Assembly (NCBI RefSeq): GCF_902859945.1
Contig: NZ_CADIKL010000001.1
Location: 1-64,000 of the forward strand
Length of the DNA stretch: 64,000 nucleotides
Direction: 5' to 3'
Origin: Paraburkholderia caffeinitolerans
GTDB taxonomy: Bacteria; Pseudomonadota; Gammaproteobacteria; Burkholderiales; Burkholderiaceae
Position 1 is the stretch's first letter, and each line of letters starts with the position of its first letter. Below are positions 42,892-51,798 of the stretch, piece after piece. A model generated the notes under the pieces. The model saw only the letters and a program-made list of their open reading frames with translations, was not told the origin of the DNA and searched no databases. The position numbers and the translations under genes were made by a program.

Positions 42892-43952
42892 GCTGCCAGT
42901 CGATCGGTGGGTTCGCGCTCGCCGTCTGCATCGGTTTCGTCGTCGACGTAGACGAGGCGCTCGGAAACGGCCTTTTGCTCGTCGAAGAACTGGTTGACGG
43001 CGGCGAGTTGGTCGCGCGTGGTGTCCAGCGTGTTCATGCGATGCCGGAACGTATTGGCGCCGCAAAGGCCGCGAGTGTACCAGCCGATATGCTTGCGCGC
43101 AGTACGCACGCCCGTAAACTCGCCATAAAACGCGTAGTGGTCTTCGAGGTGCTCGTTCATGATCGCCTGGATCTCGTCCACGCGCGGGGGCGGCAGCAGC
43201 TCGCCGGTCGCGAGGAAATGCTCGATCTCGCGAAACAGCCACGGGCGCCCCTGCGCCGCGCGGCCGATCATGATGGCGTCGGCGCCCGTGAAGGCGAGCA
43301 CGTCGCGTGCTTTCTGCGGCTTCGTGATGTCGCCGTTGGCGACCACCGGAATGCGCGCGGCGGCCTTCACGGCCGCAATCGTTTCGTACTCCGCTTCGCC
43401 GTGATAGAGGTCGGCGCGCGTGCGTCCGTGCATGGTGACCATGGCAATGCCGCTGTCCTCCGCGATGCGCGCAATGGTGAGCGCGTTGCGGTGCTCGCGG
43501 TCCCAGCCGGTGCGGATCTTGAGCGTGACGGGCACGGCGTCGGGGCCGATGCCCACGGCGTCCACCACGGCCTTCACGATGCGCGCGACGAGCGGCTCGT
43601 TTTGCAGCAGCGCGGAGCCGGCCGCCACGTTGCAGACCTTCTTGGCCGGGCAGCCCATGTTGATGTCGATGATCTGCGCGCCGTTTGCGACGTTATAGCG
43701 CGCCGCTTCGGCCATCATCTCCGGGTCCGCGCCGGCGATCTGCACGGCGATGGGCTCGACCTCGCCCGCGTGATTGGCGCGGCGCATGGTCTTCTCGCTC
43801 TTCCAGAGCTGCGCGTTGGACGCGACCATCTCCGAAACTGCATAGCCCGCGCCCAGCCGCTTGCACAACTGACGGAACGGCCGGTCCGTGACGCCCGCCA
43901 TGGGGGCGACGAACAGGTTGTTGCGCAGGGTGTGGCGGCCAATTGTGAACAT
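42888..43952 (-). CDS. dusB: tRNA-dihydrouridine synthase B
   Basis: The 354-residue flavoenzyme reduces uridine to dihydrouridine in tRNA. It has an FMN-binding TIM barrel with [16 protein letters not shown] (about 16-31), the catalytic cysteine in [20 protein letters not shown] (about 96-115), [14 protein letters not shown] (about 172) and [11 protein letters not shown] (about 200). I chose the ATG at 43952 ([12 protein letters not shown]...); the 44009 start adds an unlikely basic extension. A possible TAAAAT -10 box lies near 44050 on the minus strand. Confidence 0.94.
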   Translation of the reverse strand: MFTIGRHTLRNNLFVAPMAGVTDRPFRQLCKRLGAGYAVSEMVASNAQLWKSEKTMRRANHAGEVEPIAVQIAGADPEMMAEAARYNVANGAQIIDINMGCPAKKVCNVAAGSALLQNEPLVARIVKAVVDAVGIGPDAVPVTLKIRTGWDREHRNALTIARIAEDSGIAMVTMHGRTRADLYHGEAEYETIAAVKAAARIPVVANGDITKPQKARDVLAFTGADAIMIGRAAQGRPWLFREIEHFLATGELLPPPRVDEIQAIMNEHLEDHYAFYGEFTGVRTARKHIGWYTRGLCGANTFRHRMNTLDTTRDQLAAVNQFFDEQKAVSERLVYVDDETDADGEREPTDRLAA

Positions 43953-44180
43953 GATGCACGGACGAAAGCGGCAGCGCGCCCGGCTGGCTTCGATGGACGT
44001 CGAAGGCATCGGCGCGGCTGCGGCTCGAAAAGGGGAAACGCGTATTTTAGCGTTAACGAGATGGGCGGTCTCGGCTTGCGGACCCTGGTGTTGTTCTGGC
44101 GGAGGGCGCCAGGGTTCGGTTGTCGTGCCTTGATGTGTAAGGCGATTCGACCCTTTCAGGGCGGATGCTGATCCGTCACC

Positions 44181-45509
44181 TCAATTCCGCTGCCCGAACA
44201 TCATCTGCCGCGCGAGCGCCGTCTTGACCGGCGGCGCGAGTTCGAGCGCCGTGAGCGCGAGGCCGCGCAGCGTTGCGAGCGGCGCGAAGTCGATCGTGAA
44301 CAGGCGCGCGAGCGTGTCCGTCGCGCCGATCGTCATGCGGCGGTCGAACGCGCGGCGGCCCGCGAAGTCGGCGAGCGCGTGCGGCGTGGCGCCGTGCTGG
44401 GCGAGGGCGTCAGCAAGCGCGTGGGCGTCGCGCAAGCCTAGATTCAGGCCCTGGCCGGCTACCGGATGCAGCGTTTGCGCCGCGTTGCCCACAGCCGCGA
44501 TGCGGTTGTTGCCGCTGACCAGCGTGTCGAGTGCGTTCAGGCCGAGCGCAAACGCCGCGCGGCCGTGGATCTGCGTGAAACGGCCCATCCGCGTGCCGAA
44601 GGCGGTGCCGAGCGCGGCGAGGAAATCGGTGTCGGAAAGCTGGGCGCGGCGCTCGGCTTCGGCCGGCGACGAGCACCATACGAGCGCGTAGTCCGCGCCG
44701 CGCACGCCGCCGATCGGCAACAGCGCGATCGGGCCTTCGTTCGTGAAGCGCTCCCAGGCCACATGCGGCTGCGGCGCCGAAACCGTCACCACGCCGACCA
44801 GCGCGGTCTGGCCGTAGTCGCGGGTGCGCTTGTGCGAGTCCGGGGCCGCGGCGGTGGTGGAATCTGCCTGATCGGCCCCGCCAGAAGCATTGGCGGTTTC
44901 GTCTTGTTGGTCGTCTCGGTCCGTGTTGCCAAGCGGTGGCTTAAGCGCCGTCTGTGCGCGATAGAGCCCGCCTTCCGCGTTCACGAGAATGCGCGCGCGC
45001 AGCGTGCGCATGACGCCGGCGCTTTGCACGGGCAGCGTCACGCCGTCGTGCTCGACGACCGGCTCGTGCGCGTGCGTGTGGTGCAGCCAGTGCACGCGCG
45101 TGCCGCGCACCGCGTGCGCGAGCGACTGCACGATCGCGCCGTAGCGCGCGACATAGCCGAGCGCGGGCAGGTCGTAGTCGTGCCGGTCGATCAGCGTACG
45201 GCCGAAGTGGCCGCGCTGCGAGACGTGGATGCGTTCGATCGGCGTCGCGTCCTGCGGCCATGCGAGCGCCTGCAGCAGCGTGCGGCTGCCCTGGGAGACG
45301 GCGATGGCGCGCGGGTCCCCGGCGCTGTCGTCGGGCTCGCGCGCGTCGATCAACGCGACCGAGAGCGCCGCCGTCGCGCTGCGCCGCGCGAGCCAGCCGG
45401 CGAGCGCAAGCCCGACTGGCCCCGCGCCGACGATGATCACGTCATATTCGTTGGGCGCGCTTGTGGCTGTATTTGCGGCTGCGCTTGCGGGGGTGTTCGC
45501 TGCATTCAT
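44181..45509 (-). CDS. UbiH/UbiF-family FAD-dependent hydroxylase
   Basis: A ring hydroxylase of ubiquinone synthesis acting at the inner membrane. The 442-residue flavoprotein has the N-terminal dinucleotide fold VIIVGAGPVGLALAGWLARR (about 24-43) and the C-terminal FAD motif AAVGNAAQTLHPVAGQGLNL (about 338-357). A polar, low-complexity loop (about 188-230, rich in Asp, Gln, Ala, Thr) interrupts the middle and is not part of the core fold. Assignment to UbiH rather than UbiF or UbiI is not possible by eye. pepP lies 42 bases upstream; the pepP-ubiH order is conserved in proteobacteria. Confidence 0.88.
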   Translation of the reverse strand: MNAANTPASAAANTATSAPNEYDVIIVGAGPVGLALAGWLARRSATAALSVALIDAREPDDSAGDPRAIAVSQGSRTLLQALAWPQDATPIERIHVSQRGHFGRTLIDRHDYDLPALGYVARYGAIVQSLAHAVRGTRVHWLHHTHAHEPVVEHDGVTLPVQSAGVMRTLRARILVNAEGGLYRAQTALKPPLGNTDRDDQQDETANASGGADQADSTTAAAPDSHKRTRDYGQTALVGVVTVSAPQPHVAWERFTNEGPIALLPIGGVRGADYALVWCSSPAEAERRAQLSDTDFLAALGTAFGTRMGRFTQIHGRAAFALGLNALDTLVSGNNRIAAVGNAAQTLHPVAGQGLNLGLRDAHALADALAQHGATPHALADFAGRRAFDRRMTIGATDTLARLFTIDFAPLATLRGLALTALELAPPVKTALARQMMFGQRN

Positions 45510-45551
45510 GTCGCTGCGTTCGCTTCAGATCGTTGGCTTTTGTATGTGCGC

Positions 45552-47030
45552 TCACGCGCCGGGGCGCGCGCCCTGCATCAACGCCTCGATTTCGTCTGCG
45601 GCCACGGGCACGTCGCGCGTGATCAGCTCGCAACCGGTGGTGGTCACGATGGCGTCGTCTTCGATGCGGATGCCGATGTCCCAGTAGCGCTCGGGCACGT
45701 CCTCGGCGGCGCGCACGTAGAGGCCGGGCTCGATCGTGAGCGTCATACCGGGCCGCAGCGTGCGCCACGGCGGCGCGACGGCGGCGCCGGCATTCGCGTC
45801 GCGGTCGTCGTGAACTCCGCGTTCGCCGCGTTCACGATAGTCGCCCGCGTCGTGCACGTCCATGCCGAGCCAATGCCCGGTGCGATGCATATAGAAGCGC
45901 GCATAGGCGCGCTCGGCGATCACGTCGTCGACGCTCGCGAAGCGCTGCTTGTCCACGATGCCGGTGTCGAGCAGCCCTTGCGCCAGCACGCGCACGGCGG
46001 CCTCGTGCGGCGCCTCGAAGTTCACGCCCGCGCGCGTGGCGTCGATGGCGGCCTGCTGCGCCGCGAGCACGATCTCGTAGAGCTCGCGCTGGGCGCTCGT
46101 GTAGCGCCCGCTCGCGGGAAAGGTGCGCGTGATGTCGGAGGCGTAGCCGTTCAGCTCGCACGCAGCGTCGATCAGGATCAGGTCGCCTTCGCGCACCACC
46201 GCGTTGCCGGCCGGATAGTGGAGCACGCAGGCGTTCGCGCCCGTCGCGACGATCGAGCCGTAGGCGGGCGCCTGTGCGCCATGCTTGCGGAACGTGTAAA
46301 GCAGCTCGGCTTCGAGCTCGTATTCACGCATGCCGGGGCGGCACGCCTGCATGGCGCGCACGTGCGCGAGCGCCGAAATTTTCGCGGCGCGGCGCATGGT
46401 GTCGAGCTCGTGCGTGTCTTTGACGATGCGCATGTCGTCGAGCAGCGGCACGAGGTCGTGCGCGGCGGCCGGCGCGGCAACGCCGCCGCGCGACTGCGCG
46501 CGCACGGCGTCGATCCAGCGCTTGACCTGCGCATCGAAGCGCTCCGAGGCTGCGAGCGCGTAATGGAGCGCCGGGCGATCGGCGATCAGGCGCGGCACCT
46601 GGGTGTCGATATCGTCGACGGCAAACGCGGCGTCGAAGCCGAACGCCTCGCGCGCGCCGTCGGGCCCGAAGCGAAAGCCTTCCCACGTTTCGCGCTCGAC
46701 GTTCTTCGCGCGGCAGAACAGGATCGTGGCGGGCTGGTTCTCGCCCGCGCTCGCGTCGAGCACGAGCAGCGCCTCGGGCTCGGTGAAGCCGGTGAGGTAA
46801 TAGAAGTAGCTGTCGTGCCGATACGGATATTCGGTGTCGCGGTTGCGCGCCGCCTCGGGCGCGGTGGGCACCAGCGCCACGCCGCCGCCTTTGGCGCGCA
46901 GCGCGGCGAGCACGCGCTCGCGGCGCGCGCGGTACAGCGCTGCGCCGCCGTCGGGGCCGCGCGGTGCATCGGCTGCGGCGCCAGGAGTGGCCGCAGCGGC
47001 CGAGGTGCTTTCCGTGAGGTTCGTGTCCAT
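45552..47030 (-). CDS. pepP: Xaa-Pro aminopeptidase
   Basis: PepP removes N-terminal residues followed by proline. The 492-residue product has an AMP_N domain (about 30-170) and the dinuclear-metal pita-bread domain. The metal ligands are two aspartates in LIDAACELNGYASDITRTFP (about 280-299), the histidine in RTGHWLGMDVHD (about 380) and glutamates in TLTIEPGLYV and IGIRIEDDAIV. An Ala/Thr-rich N-terminal tail precedes the fold. I chose the ATG at 47030 over 47117. Confidence 0.93.
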   Translation of the reverse strand: MDTNLTESTSAAAATPGAAADAPRGPDGGAALYRARRERVLAALRAKGGGVALVPTAPEAARNRDTEYPYRHDSYFYYLTGFTEPEALLVLDASAGENQPATILFCRAKNVERETWEGFRFGPDGAREAFGFDAAFAVDDIDTQVPRLIADRPALHYALAASERFDAQVKRWIDAVRAQSRGGVAAPAAAHDLVPLLDDMRIVKDTHELDTMRRAAKISALAHVRAMQACRPGMREYELEAELLYTFRKHGAQAPAYGSIVATGANACVLHYPAGNAVVREGDLILIDAACELNGYASDITRTFPASGRYTSAQRELYEIVLAAQQAAIDATRAGVNFEAPHEAAVRVLAQGLLDTGIVDKQRFASVDDVIAERAYARFYMHRTGHWLGMDVHDAGDYRERGERGVHDDRDANAGAAVAPPWRTLRPGMTLTIEPGLYVRAAEDVPERYWDIGIRIEDDAIVTTTGCELITRDVPVAADEIEALMQGARPGA

Positions 47031-47224
47031 CGTGCGATTGTAGCGCCTGCGTAGTAGGGCCTGTGAGGGCCTGTGCAGCACGCGCATCGGCGGGGTGGCG
47101 CGCGTGCGCTGTTGCATCGAGCCGACAACACGGATCGGAGAAATCTGCTGCTGAAGAAGGCGACCCGTCAGAATCAGGGCATTCCAACGTATACTTTCGC
47201 CGGATTCCAGAAAAGGCAGGTGTG

Positions 47225-47836
47225 ATGAAACTTATCGGTTCGCTCGGCAGCCCGTATGTCCGCAAGGCGCGGATCATGCTCGCCGAAAAGAAAATCGACT
47301 ACAAGCTGGTGCTTGAAAACGTGTGGGGCGCCGAGACGGCGATTCACGATTTCAACCCGCTCGGCAAGGTGCCGTGTCTCGTGATGGAGGACGGCGAAGC
47401 GGTGTTCGATTCGCGCGTGATCTGCGAATACGTCGACATGCTCTCGCCGGTCGGCAAATTGATTCCGCAGGGCGGGCGCGAGCGGGTGGAGGTGCGGTGC
47501 TGGGAGGCGCTCGCCGACGGCATGCTCGACGCCGCCGTGCTGATCCGCGTGGAGGGCACGCAGCGCGAGCCCGAGCAGCGCAGCGAGGCGTGGGTCGCGC
47601 GCCAGCAGCGCAAGATTCGCGAGGGCTTGAACGCGATGGCCAAGGGGCTCGCGGGCAATGCATGGTGCGCGGGCAACCGCTACACGCTCGCCGACATCGC
47701 GGTGGGTTGCGCGCTCGGCTATCTCGACTTCCGCATGCCGGAGCTCGACTGGCGCGAGCCACATCCGAATCTCGCGCGACACTTCGAAAAGCTCATGCAG
47801 CGGCCGTCGTTCGCCGATACCGTGCCGCAGGCATAA
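47225..47836 (+). CDS. Glutathione S-transferase family protein
   Basis: The 203-residue product has an N-terminal thioredoxin fold with the glutathione-site region GSLGSPYVRKARIMLAEKKI (about 5-24) and the cis-proline LGKVPCLVMEDG (about 46-57). An all-helical C-terminal domain with NRYTLADIAVGCALGYLD (about 153-170) follows. It resembles E. coli YibF, whose substrate is unknown. The open frame extends upstream to 47063, but the ATG at 47225 gives the standard start. Confidence 0.88.
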   Translation: MKLIGSLGSPYVRKARIMLAEKKIDYKLVLENVWGAETAIHDFNPLGKVPCLVMEDGEAVFDSRVICEYVDMLSPVGKLIPQGGRERVEVRCWEALADGMLDAAVLIRVEGTQREPEQRSEAWVARQQRKIREGLNAMAKGLAGNAWCAGNRYTLADIAVGCALGYLDFRMPELDWREPHPNLARHFEKLMQRPSFADTVPQA

Positions 47837-47896
47837 AACATGTCATGACGCAGGACGCGCGCACGCCGCAATGGCGTTGCGCGCGCAACCATCGCT

Positions 47897-49507
47897 TCAC
47901 CAGTTCATCTTTTCCGCATCCGGCGCGAACGAATCGCTGCGCGCGACCGGCCACCACTTCTCGTACAGCTGATAGCGGTAGCGTCCTTCGATGAGGTCGC
48001 CCGGTTTCAGGTACTTGAGCAGTTCCGACATCAGCTTCACTTCATACGACGAAACACGGCGCACGATGTGATGCGCGCGCAGATCGGCGGGGCTCTCGAG
48101 TCCGGCGGCCTGGAGGATTTCCTGCAGCGCGTGCAGCGTGTTGCGATGGAAGTAGTAGACGCGCTCGCCCTTGTCGGGCACGTTTAGCGCGCGCTGGCGC
48201 GCCGGGTCCTGGGTAGCGACGCCGGTGGGGCAGCGGTCCGAATGGCACTTCTGCGCCTGGATGCAGCCCACCGCGAACATGAAGCCGCGCGCCGAGTTGA
48301 CCCAGTCCGCGCCGATCGCGAGCGTCTTGGCGATATCGAACGCGGTGATGATCTTGCTGCTCGCGCCAATCTTGATCTTGTCGCGCAGGCCGATGCCCAC
48401 GAGCGTGTTATGCACGAGCAGCAGGCCTTCCTGCAGCGGCGTGCCGATGTGATCGGTGAACTCGATGGGCGCCGCGCCGGTGCCGCCTTCGGCGCCGTCC
48501 ACGACGATGAAGTCGGGCAGGATGCCGGTTTCGAGCATGGCCTTGGCGATGCCGAAGAATTCCCACGGGTGGCCGATGCACAGCTTGAAGCCGGTGGGTT
48601 TGCCGCCCGAGAGCTTGCGCAGCCGATCGACAAATTCGAGCAGGCCGCGCGGCGTGGAGAACTCCGAATGGCGCGCGGGGGAGACGCAGTCCTTGCCGAT
48701 CGGAATGCCGCGCGTCTCGGCAATCTCGGGCGTGACCTTGGCGGCCAGCAGCATGCCGCCGTGGCCCGGCTTTGCGCCCTGCGAGAGCTTCACCTCGATC
48801 ATCTTGACCTGCGGCTCCTGGGCGAGGCGCTGGAATTTATCGGCGCTGAAGGTGCCGTCGTCGTTGCGGCAGCCGAAGTAGCCCGAGGCGACTTCCCAGA
48901 TGATGTCGCCGCCGTTTTCGCGGTGGTACTTCGACATCGAGCCTTCGCCGGTGTCGTGCGCGAAGCCGCCTTTCTTTGCGCCCAGGTTGAGTGCGCGGAT
49001 CGCGTTGGCGGACAGCGCGCCGAAGCTCATCGCCGAGATGTTGAAGATCGATATCGAATACGGCTGCGCGCGCTCCGCGCCAACCAGCACGCGGAAATCG
49101 CTGCCCGCGATTTTCGTTGGCGCGAGCGAGTGGCTGATCCATTCGTGGCCCACGGCCTTCACGTCGAGTTCGGTGCCGTACGGGCGGCTGTCGACGGTGT
49201 TTTTCGAGCGCTGGTAGACCACGCTGCGCTGCACGAGCGAGAAGGGCTTTTCGTCGGTGTCGTCTTCGACGAAGTACTGGCGGATCTCGGGGCGCACGAA
49301 CTCGAACAGGAAGCGCAGATGGCCCCAGAGCGGATAGTTGCGCAGGATGGCGTGGCGCTGCTGTGTCATGTCCCAGATGCCGAGCGCGACGATGAGCGCG
49401 GGCACGATGGCGCACAGCCACGATAGATGATGGAGCGCCGATGCAAGCACGCAGGCTGCCAGCAGCAGCACCGCACACCACATGGCGAGGTAACGTCGGG
49501 AAAACAT
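47897..49507 (-). CDS. FMN-binding glutamate synthase family protein (membrane-anchored GltB-like domain)
   Basis: The 536-residue product starts with two hydrophobic segments (about 5-27 and 28-46), then the FMN-binding barrel of the glutamate synthase large subunit. Seen are ISIFNISAMSFGALSANAIR (about 151-170), KPGHGGMLLAAKVTPEIA (near 250), VDGAEGGTGAAPIEF (about 346) and the iron-sulfur motif CIQAQKCHSDRCPTGVATQD (about 437). It lacks the glutaminase domain of GltB, so it cannot make glutamate from glutamine alone, and its reaction is unknown. GAGGAG upstream fixes the ATG at 49507. Confidence 0.9.
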   Translation of the reverse strand: MFSRRYLAMWCAVLLLAACVLASALHHLSWLCAIVPALIVALGIWDMTQQRHAILRNYPLWGHLRFLFEFVRPEIRQYFVEDDTDEKPFSLVQRSVVYQRSKNTVDSRPYGTELDVKAVGHEWISHSLAPTKIAGSDFRVLVGAERAQPYSISIFNISAMSFGALSANAIRALNLGAKKGGFAHDTGEGSMSKYHRENGGDIIWEVASGYFGCRNDDGTFSADKFQRLAQEPQVKMIEVKLSQGAKPGHGGMLLAAKVTPEIAETRGIPIGKDCVSPARHSEFSTPRGLLEFVDRLRKLSGGKPTGFKLCIGHPWEFFGIAKAMLETGILPDFIVVDGAEGGTGAAPIEFTDHIGTPLQEGLLLVHNTLVGIGLRDKIKIGASSKIITAFDIAKTLAIGADWVNSARGFMFAVGCIQAQKCHSDRCPTGVATQDPARQRALNVPDKGERVYYFHRNTLHALQEILQAAGLESPADLRAHHIVRRVSSYEVKLMSELLKYLKPGDLIEGRYRYQLYEKWWPVARSDSFAPDAEKMNW

Positions 49508-49684
49508 GGGGGACTCCTCGATCTTTTGATTCGCTGCGCGAGGCGGGTTGTGGCCGCCCGGGTACGGCCGCGCCCGGGTGAGGCGCTGGCGTGCTCGAAT
49601 GATGCCGCAAGTTGGTGAATCTGGCCGGGAGGAGGGCAAAAAGCCGGCGTGAAACCGAGGGGCCGATCGTGCGGAGGGCAGAGG

Positions 49685-49714
49685 GAAAAACGCGCGGCGC
49701 CGGGTGCGCCGCGC
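49685..49714 (-). terminator. Terminator of mnmA
   Basis: On the minus strand a perfect 10-bp stem CGCGCGGCGC/GCGCCGCGCG (loop of five) is followed by TTTTT, 32 bases after the mnmA stop. Confidence 0.88.
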
Positions 49715-49746
49715 GAGCGTGCTTATGCCAGTACCTAAGCTGGGAA

Positions 49747-50958
49747 CTAAGCCAGGTAGCGCGCCGCCGAGGCCGCGAATTGTGCCGATTTCTTGCGCGG
49801 CGAGCGCTTTTTCTTCGGTGCGACGGGGGGCGGCACGGCGGGCACATGCGGCTCTAGCGTCGTCACGGCTTCGATGATGCCGCCACCGAGGCACACGTCG
49901 CCGTCGTAGAGCACCGCCGACTGACCCGGCGTCACGGCCCATTGCGCGGTGGGGAAATGCAGCGCGAACTGGCCTTCGCCAAATTCGCCCGCGGCTCTGA
50001 ACGAGCAGGGCGCGTCAGCCTGGCGGTAGCGCGTTTTCGCGCCGCACGCGTGGCCGTCGGCGGGCGGCTCGCCCGCGACCCAGCTCACGTTGCCCGCGCG
50101 CAGCTCGTGCGCGAGCAGCCACGGATGATCGTGGCCCTGCACGACGTAGAGCGTATTGGCGGCCATGTCCTTGCCCGCGACGAACCACGGGTCGCCGCTG
50201 CCGTCCTTGCTGCCGCCAAGGCCAATGCCTTTGCGCTGCCCGAACGTATAGAACGCGAGGCCGATATGCTCGCCCACGACCTTGCCGTCGGGCGTCATCA
50301 TCGGGCCCGGCTTGGTCGGCAGATAGCGGTTCAGGAAGTCGCGGAACGGCCGCTCGCCAATGAAGCAGATGCCGGTCGAGTCCTTTTTCTTCGCGTTCGG
50401 CAAGCCGATCTGTTCGGCGATCTCGCGCACTTTCGTCTTCGGAATTTCGCCGAGCGGGAACATCGTCTTCGAAAGCTGCGCCTGGTTCAGGCGATGCAGG
50501 AAGTACGACTGATCTTTCGTGTGATCGAGCGCCTTCAGCAGTTCGAAGCGTCCGCTGAGTTCGTTCTGGCGCACGCGCGCGTAATGACCCGTGGCGATGG
50601 TTTCCGCGCCCAGCGACATCGCGTGGTCGAGGAAGGCCTTGAATTTGATCTCGGCGTTGCAGAGCACGTCGGGGTTCGGCGTGCGGCCCGCCGAGTATTC
50701 GCGCAGAAACTCCGCGAACACGCGGTCCTTGTACTCGGCGGCGAAATTGACCGCCTCCACGTCGATGCCGATCAGGTCCGCGACCGACACCACGTCGATC
50801 CAGTCCTGGCGCGTCGAGCAGTACTCGCCGTCGTCGTCGTCTTCCCAGTTCTTCATGAAGAGACCGACGACGTCGAACCCCTGCTCCTTGAGCAGCCATG
50901 CGGTGACCGACGAATCGACGCCGCCCGACATGCCTACCACGACCTTACGTTTGCTCAT
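49747..50958 (-). CDS. mnmA: tRNA 2-thiouridine(34) synthase
   Basis: MnmA thiolates U34 of Lys, Glu and Gln tRNAs. The 403-residue enzyme has the PP-loop [10 protein letters not shown] (about 9-18), the insertion [17 protein letters not shown] (about 37-53) and the first catalytic cysteine in [11 protein letters not shown] (about 101). The second falls in [12 protein letters not shown] (about 199). A basic C-terminal tail ([10 protein letters not shown]) extends beyond the usual length. A Nudix gene lies 24 bases upstream, probably in the same operon. Confidence 0.96.
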   Translation of the reverse strand: MSKRKVVVGMSGGVDSSVTAWLLKEQGFDVVGLFMKNWEDDDDGEYCSTRQDWIDVVSVADLIGIDVEAVNFAAEYKDRVFAEFLREYSAGRTPNPDVLCNAEIKFKAFLDHAMSLGAETIATGHYARVRQNELSGRFELLKALDHTKDQSYFLHRLNQAQLSKTMFPLGEIPKTKVREIAEQIGLPNAKKKDSTGICFIGERPFRDFLNRYLPTKPGPMMTPDGKVVGEHIGLAFYTFGQRKGIGLGGSKDGSGDPWFVAGKDMAANTLYVVQGHDHPWLLAHELRAGNVSWVAGEPPADGHACGAKTRYRQADAPCSFRAAGEFGEGQFALHFPTAQWAVTPGQSAVLYDGDVCLGGGIIEAVTTLEPHVPAVPPPVAPKKKRSPRKKSAQFAASAARYLA

Positions 50959-50982
50959 TTGTCTGCTGCCTTGTTGCTGCTT

Positions 50983-51486
50983 TCAGTCCTGGGGTTCCAC
51001 TTTCGGCCCCGCCTTGGGTCCGACCGCGTGGGTGTGCACGAAATCGAGCGCCACGCGCTTGCCCGCGAGGTAATCGTCGACGCACTGCATGACGAGCGGT
51101 GTGCGGTGACGCGCGCTCGCGGCGCGCAGTTCGTCGGCGCTCATCCACAGCGTGCGGACGATATCCGGATCGAGCGCGCGCGGTTCCGGCTCGCTCGCGA
51201 CGCTGCCGCAGTAGGTGAAGCGCAGATACGTCGTGCCGCTTTCGCCGGGTTTGCCGAAATGCGTCATGTACATGCCGACCAGCGCCTCGGGCGCGAACGC
51301 ATAGGCGGTTTCTTCCAGTGTTTCGCGCACGACGGCCTCATGGAGCGTCTCGCCGGCTTCCAGATGCCCGGCGGGCTGATTCAGGCGCAAGCCGGCTGGC
51401 GTGTGCTCTTCGACGAGCAGAAAGCGTCCGTCGCGCTCGACGATTGACGCCACGGTGACGTGGGGGGCCCAGGTTTCATCATTCAT
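50983..51486 (-). CDS. Nudix hydrolase, NudJ-like
   Basis: The 167-residue product carries the Nudix box GHLEAGETLHEAVVRETLEE (residues 40-59), with the metal-binding REXXEE core followed by T in place of the common Gly. It resembles NudJ (phosphatase of thiamine and nucleoside phosphates), which in several proteobacteria lies next to mnmA. The true substrate was not determined. It is the first gene of a two-gene unit with mnmA. Confidence 0.88.
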   Translation of the reverse strand: MNDETWAPHVTVASIVERDGRFLLVEEHTPAGLRLNQPAGHLEAGETLHEAVVRETLEETAYAFAPEALVGMYMTHFGKPGESGTTYLRFTYCGSVASEPEPRALDPDIVRTLWMSADELRAASARHRTPLVMQCVDDYLAGKRVALDFVHTHAVGPKAGPKVEPQD

Positions 51487-51798
51487 GGGCCGCTATTTTA
51501 CCGGCACGCGCTCAAGGTTGCCCGGGGCCGGATCGTGCGTCCGGCAGTGCCATCCAGACCGCATGGGGGACACAACGGCCGGCCCGCTGGGCGTATCGCC
51601 AACCGTCCGGTCGGACATATCAAAGTGTTGTGTGCAGTGCACAAAACAGGGCATTTCTGGCTTCAACCGCGCTGCGGGTTTCGGTTACAGTGGTGCGTCG
51701 TTTTGCCGTTGCAATAGAAAGCCGGCGCGCCTCGTCGGCCGTACTCCGCTCGATTTTGAGCCAGATTAGAACGAAAGCAGGTCGAGGAGGAAACAGCG
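51487..51798 (+). other. Divergent intergenic region upstream of the pnt operon
   Basis: About 310 bases between the Nudix gene and pntAA. A 6-1-6 inverted repeat TGTGCA-G-TGCACA lies at 51631-51643, about 155 bases before pntAA, and could be an operator. The pntAA ribosome site is GGAGGAAACAGCG. I could not settle on a promoter. Confidence 0.5.

Noticed and set aside
42569..42931. N-terminal extension of the purH frame across fis
   Set aside because: PurH proteins begin at [14 protein letters not shown], and the extension is an off-frame reading of fis and dusB.
44466..47054. An 862-residue plus-strand open frame opposite ubiH-like and pepP
   Set aside because: Two well-supported minus-strand enzymes fill the interval. 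The frame is a GC-bias shadow of Arg, Ala, His and Val with no motif.
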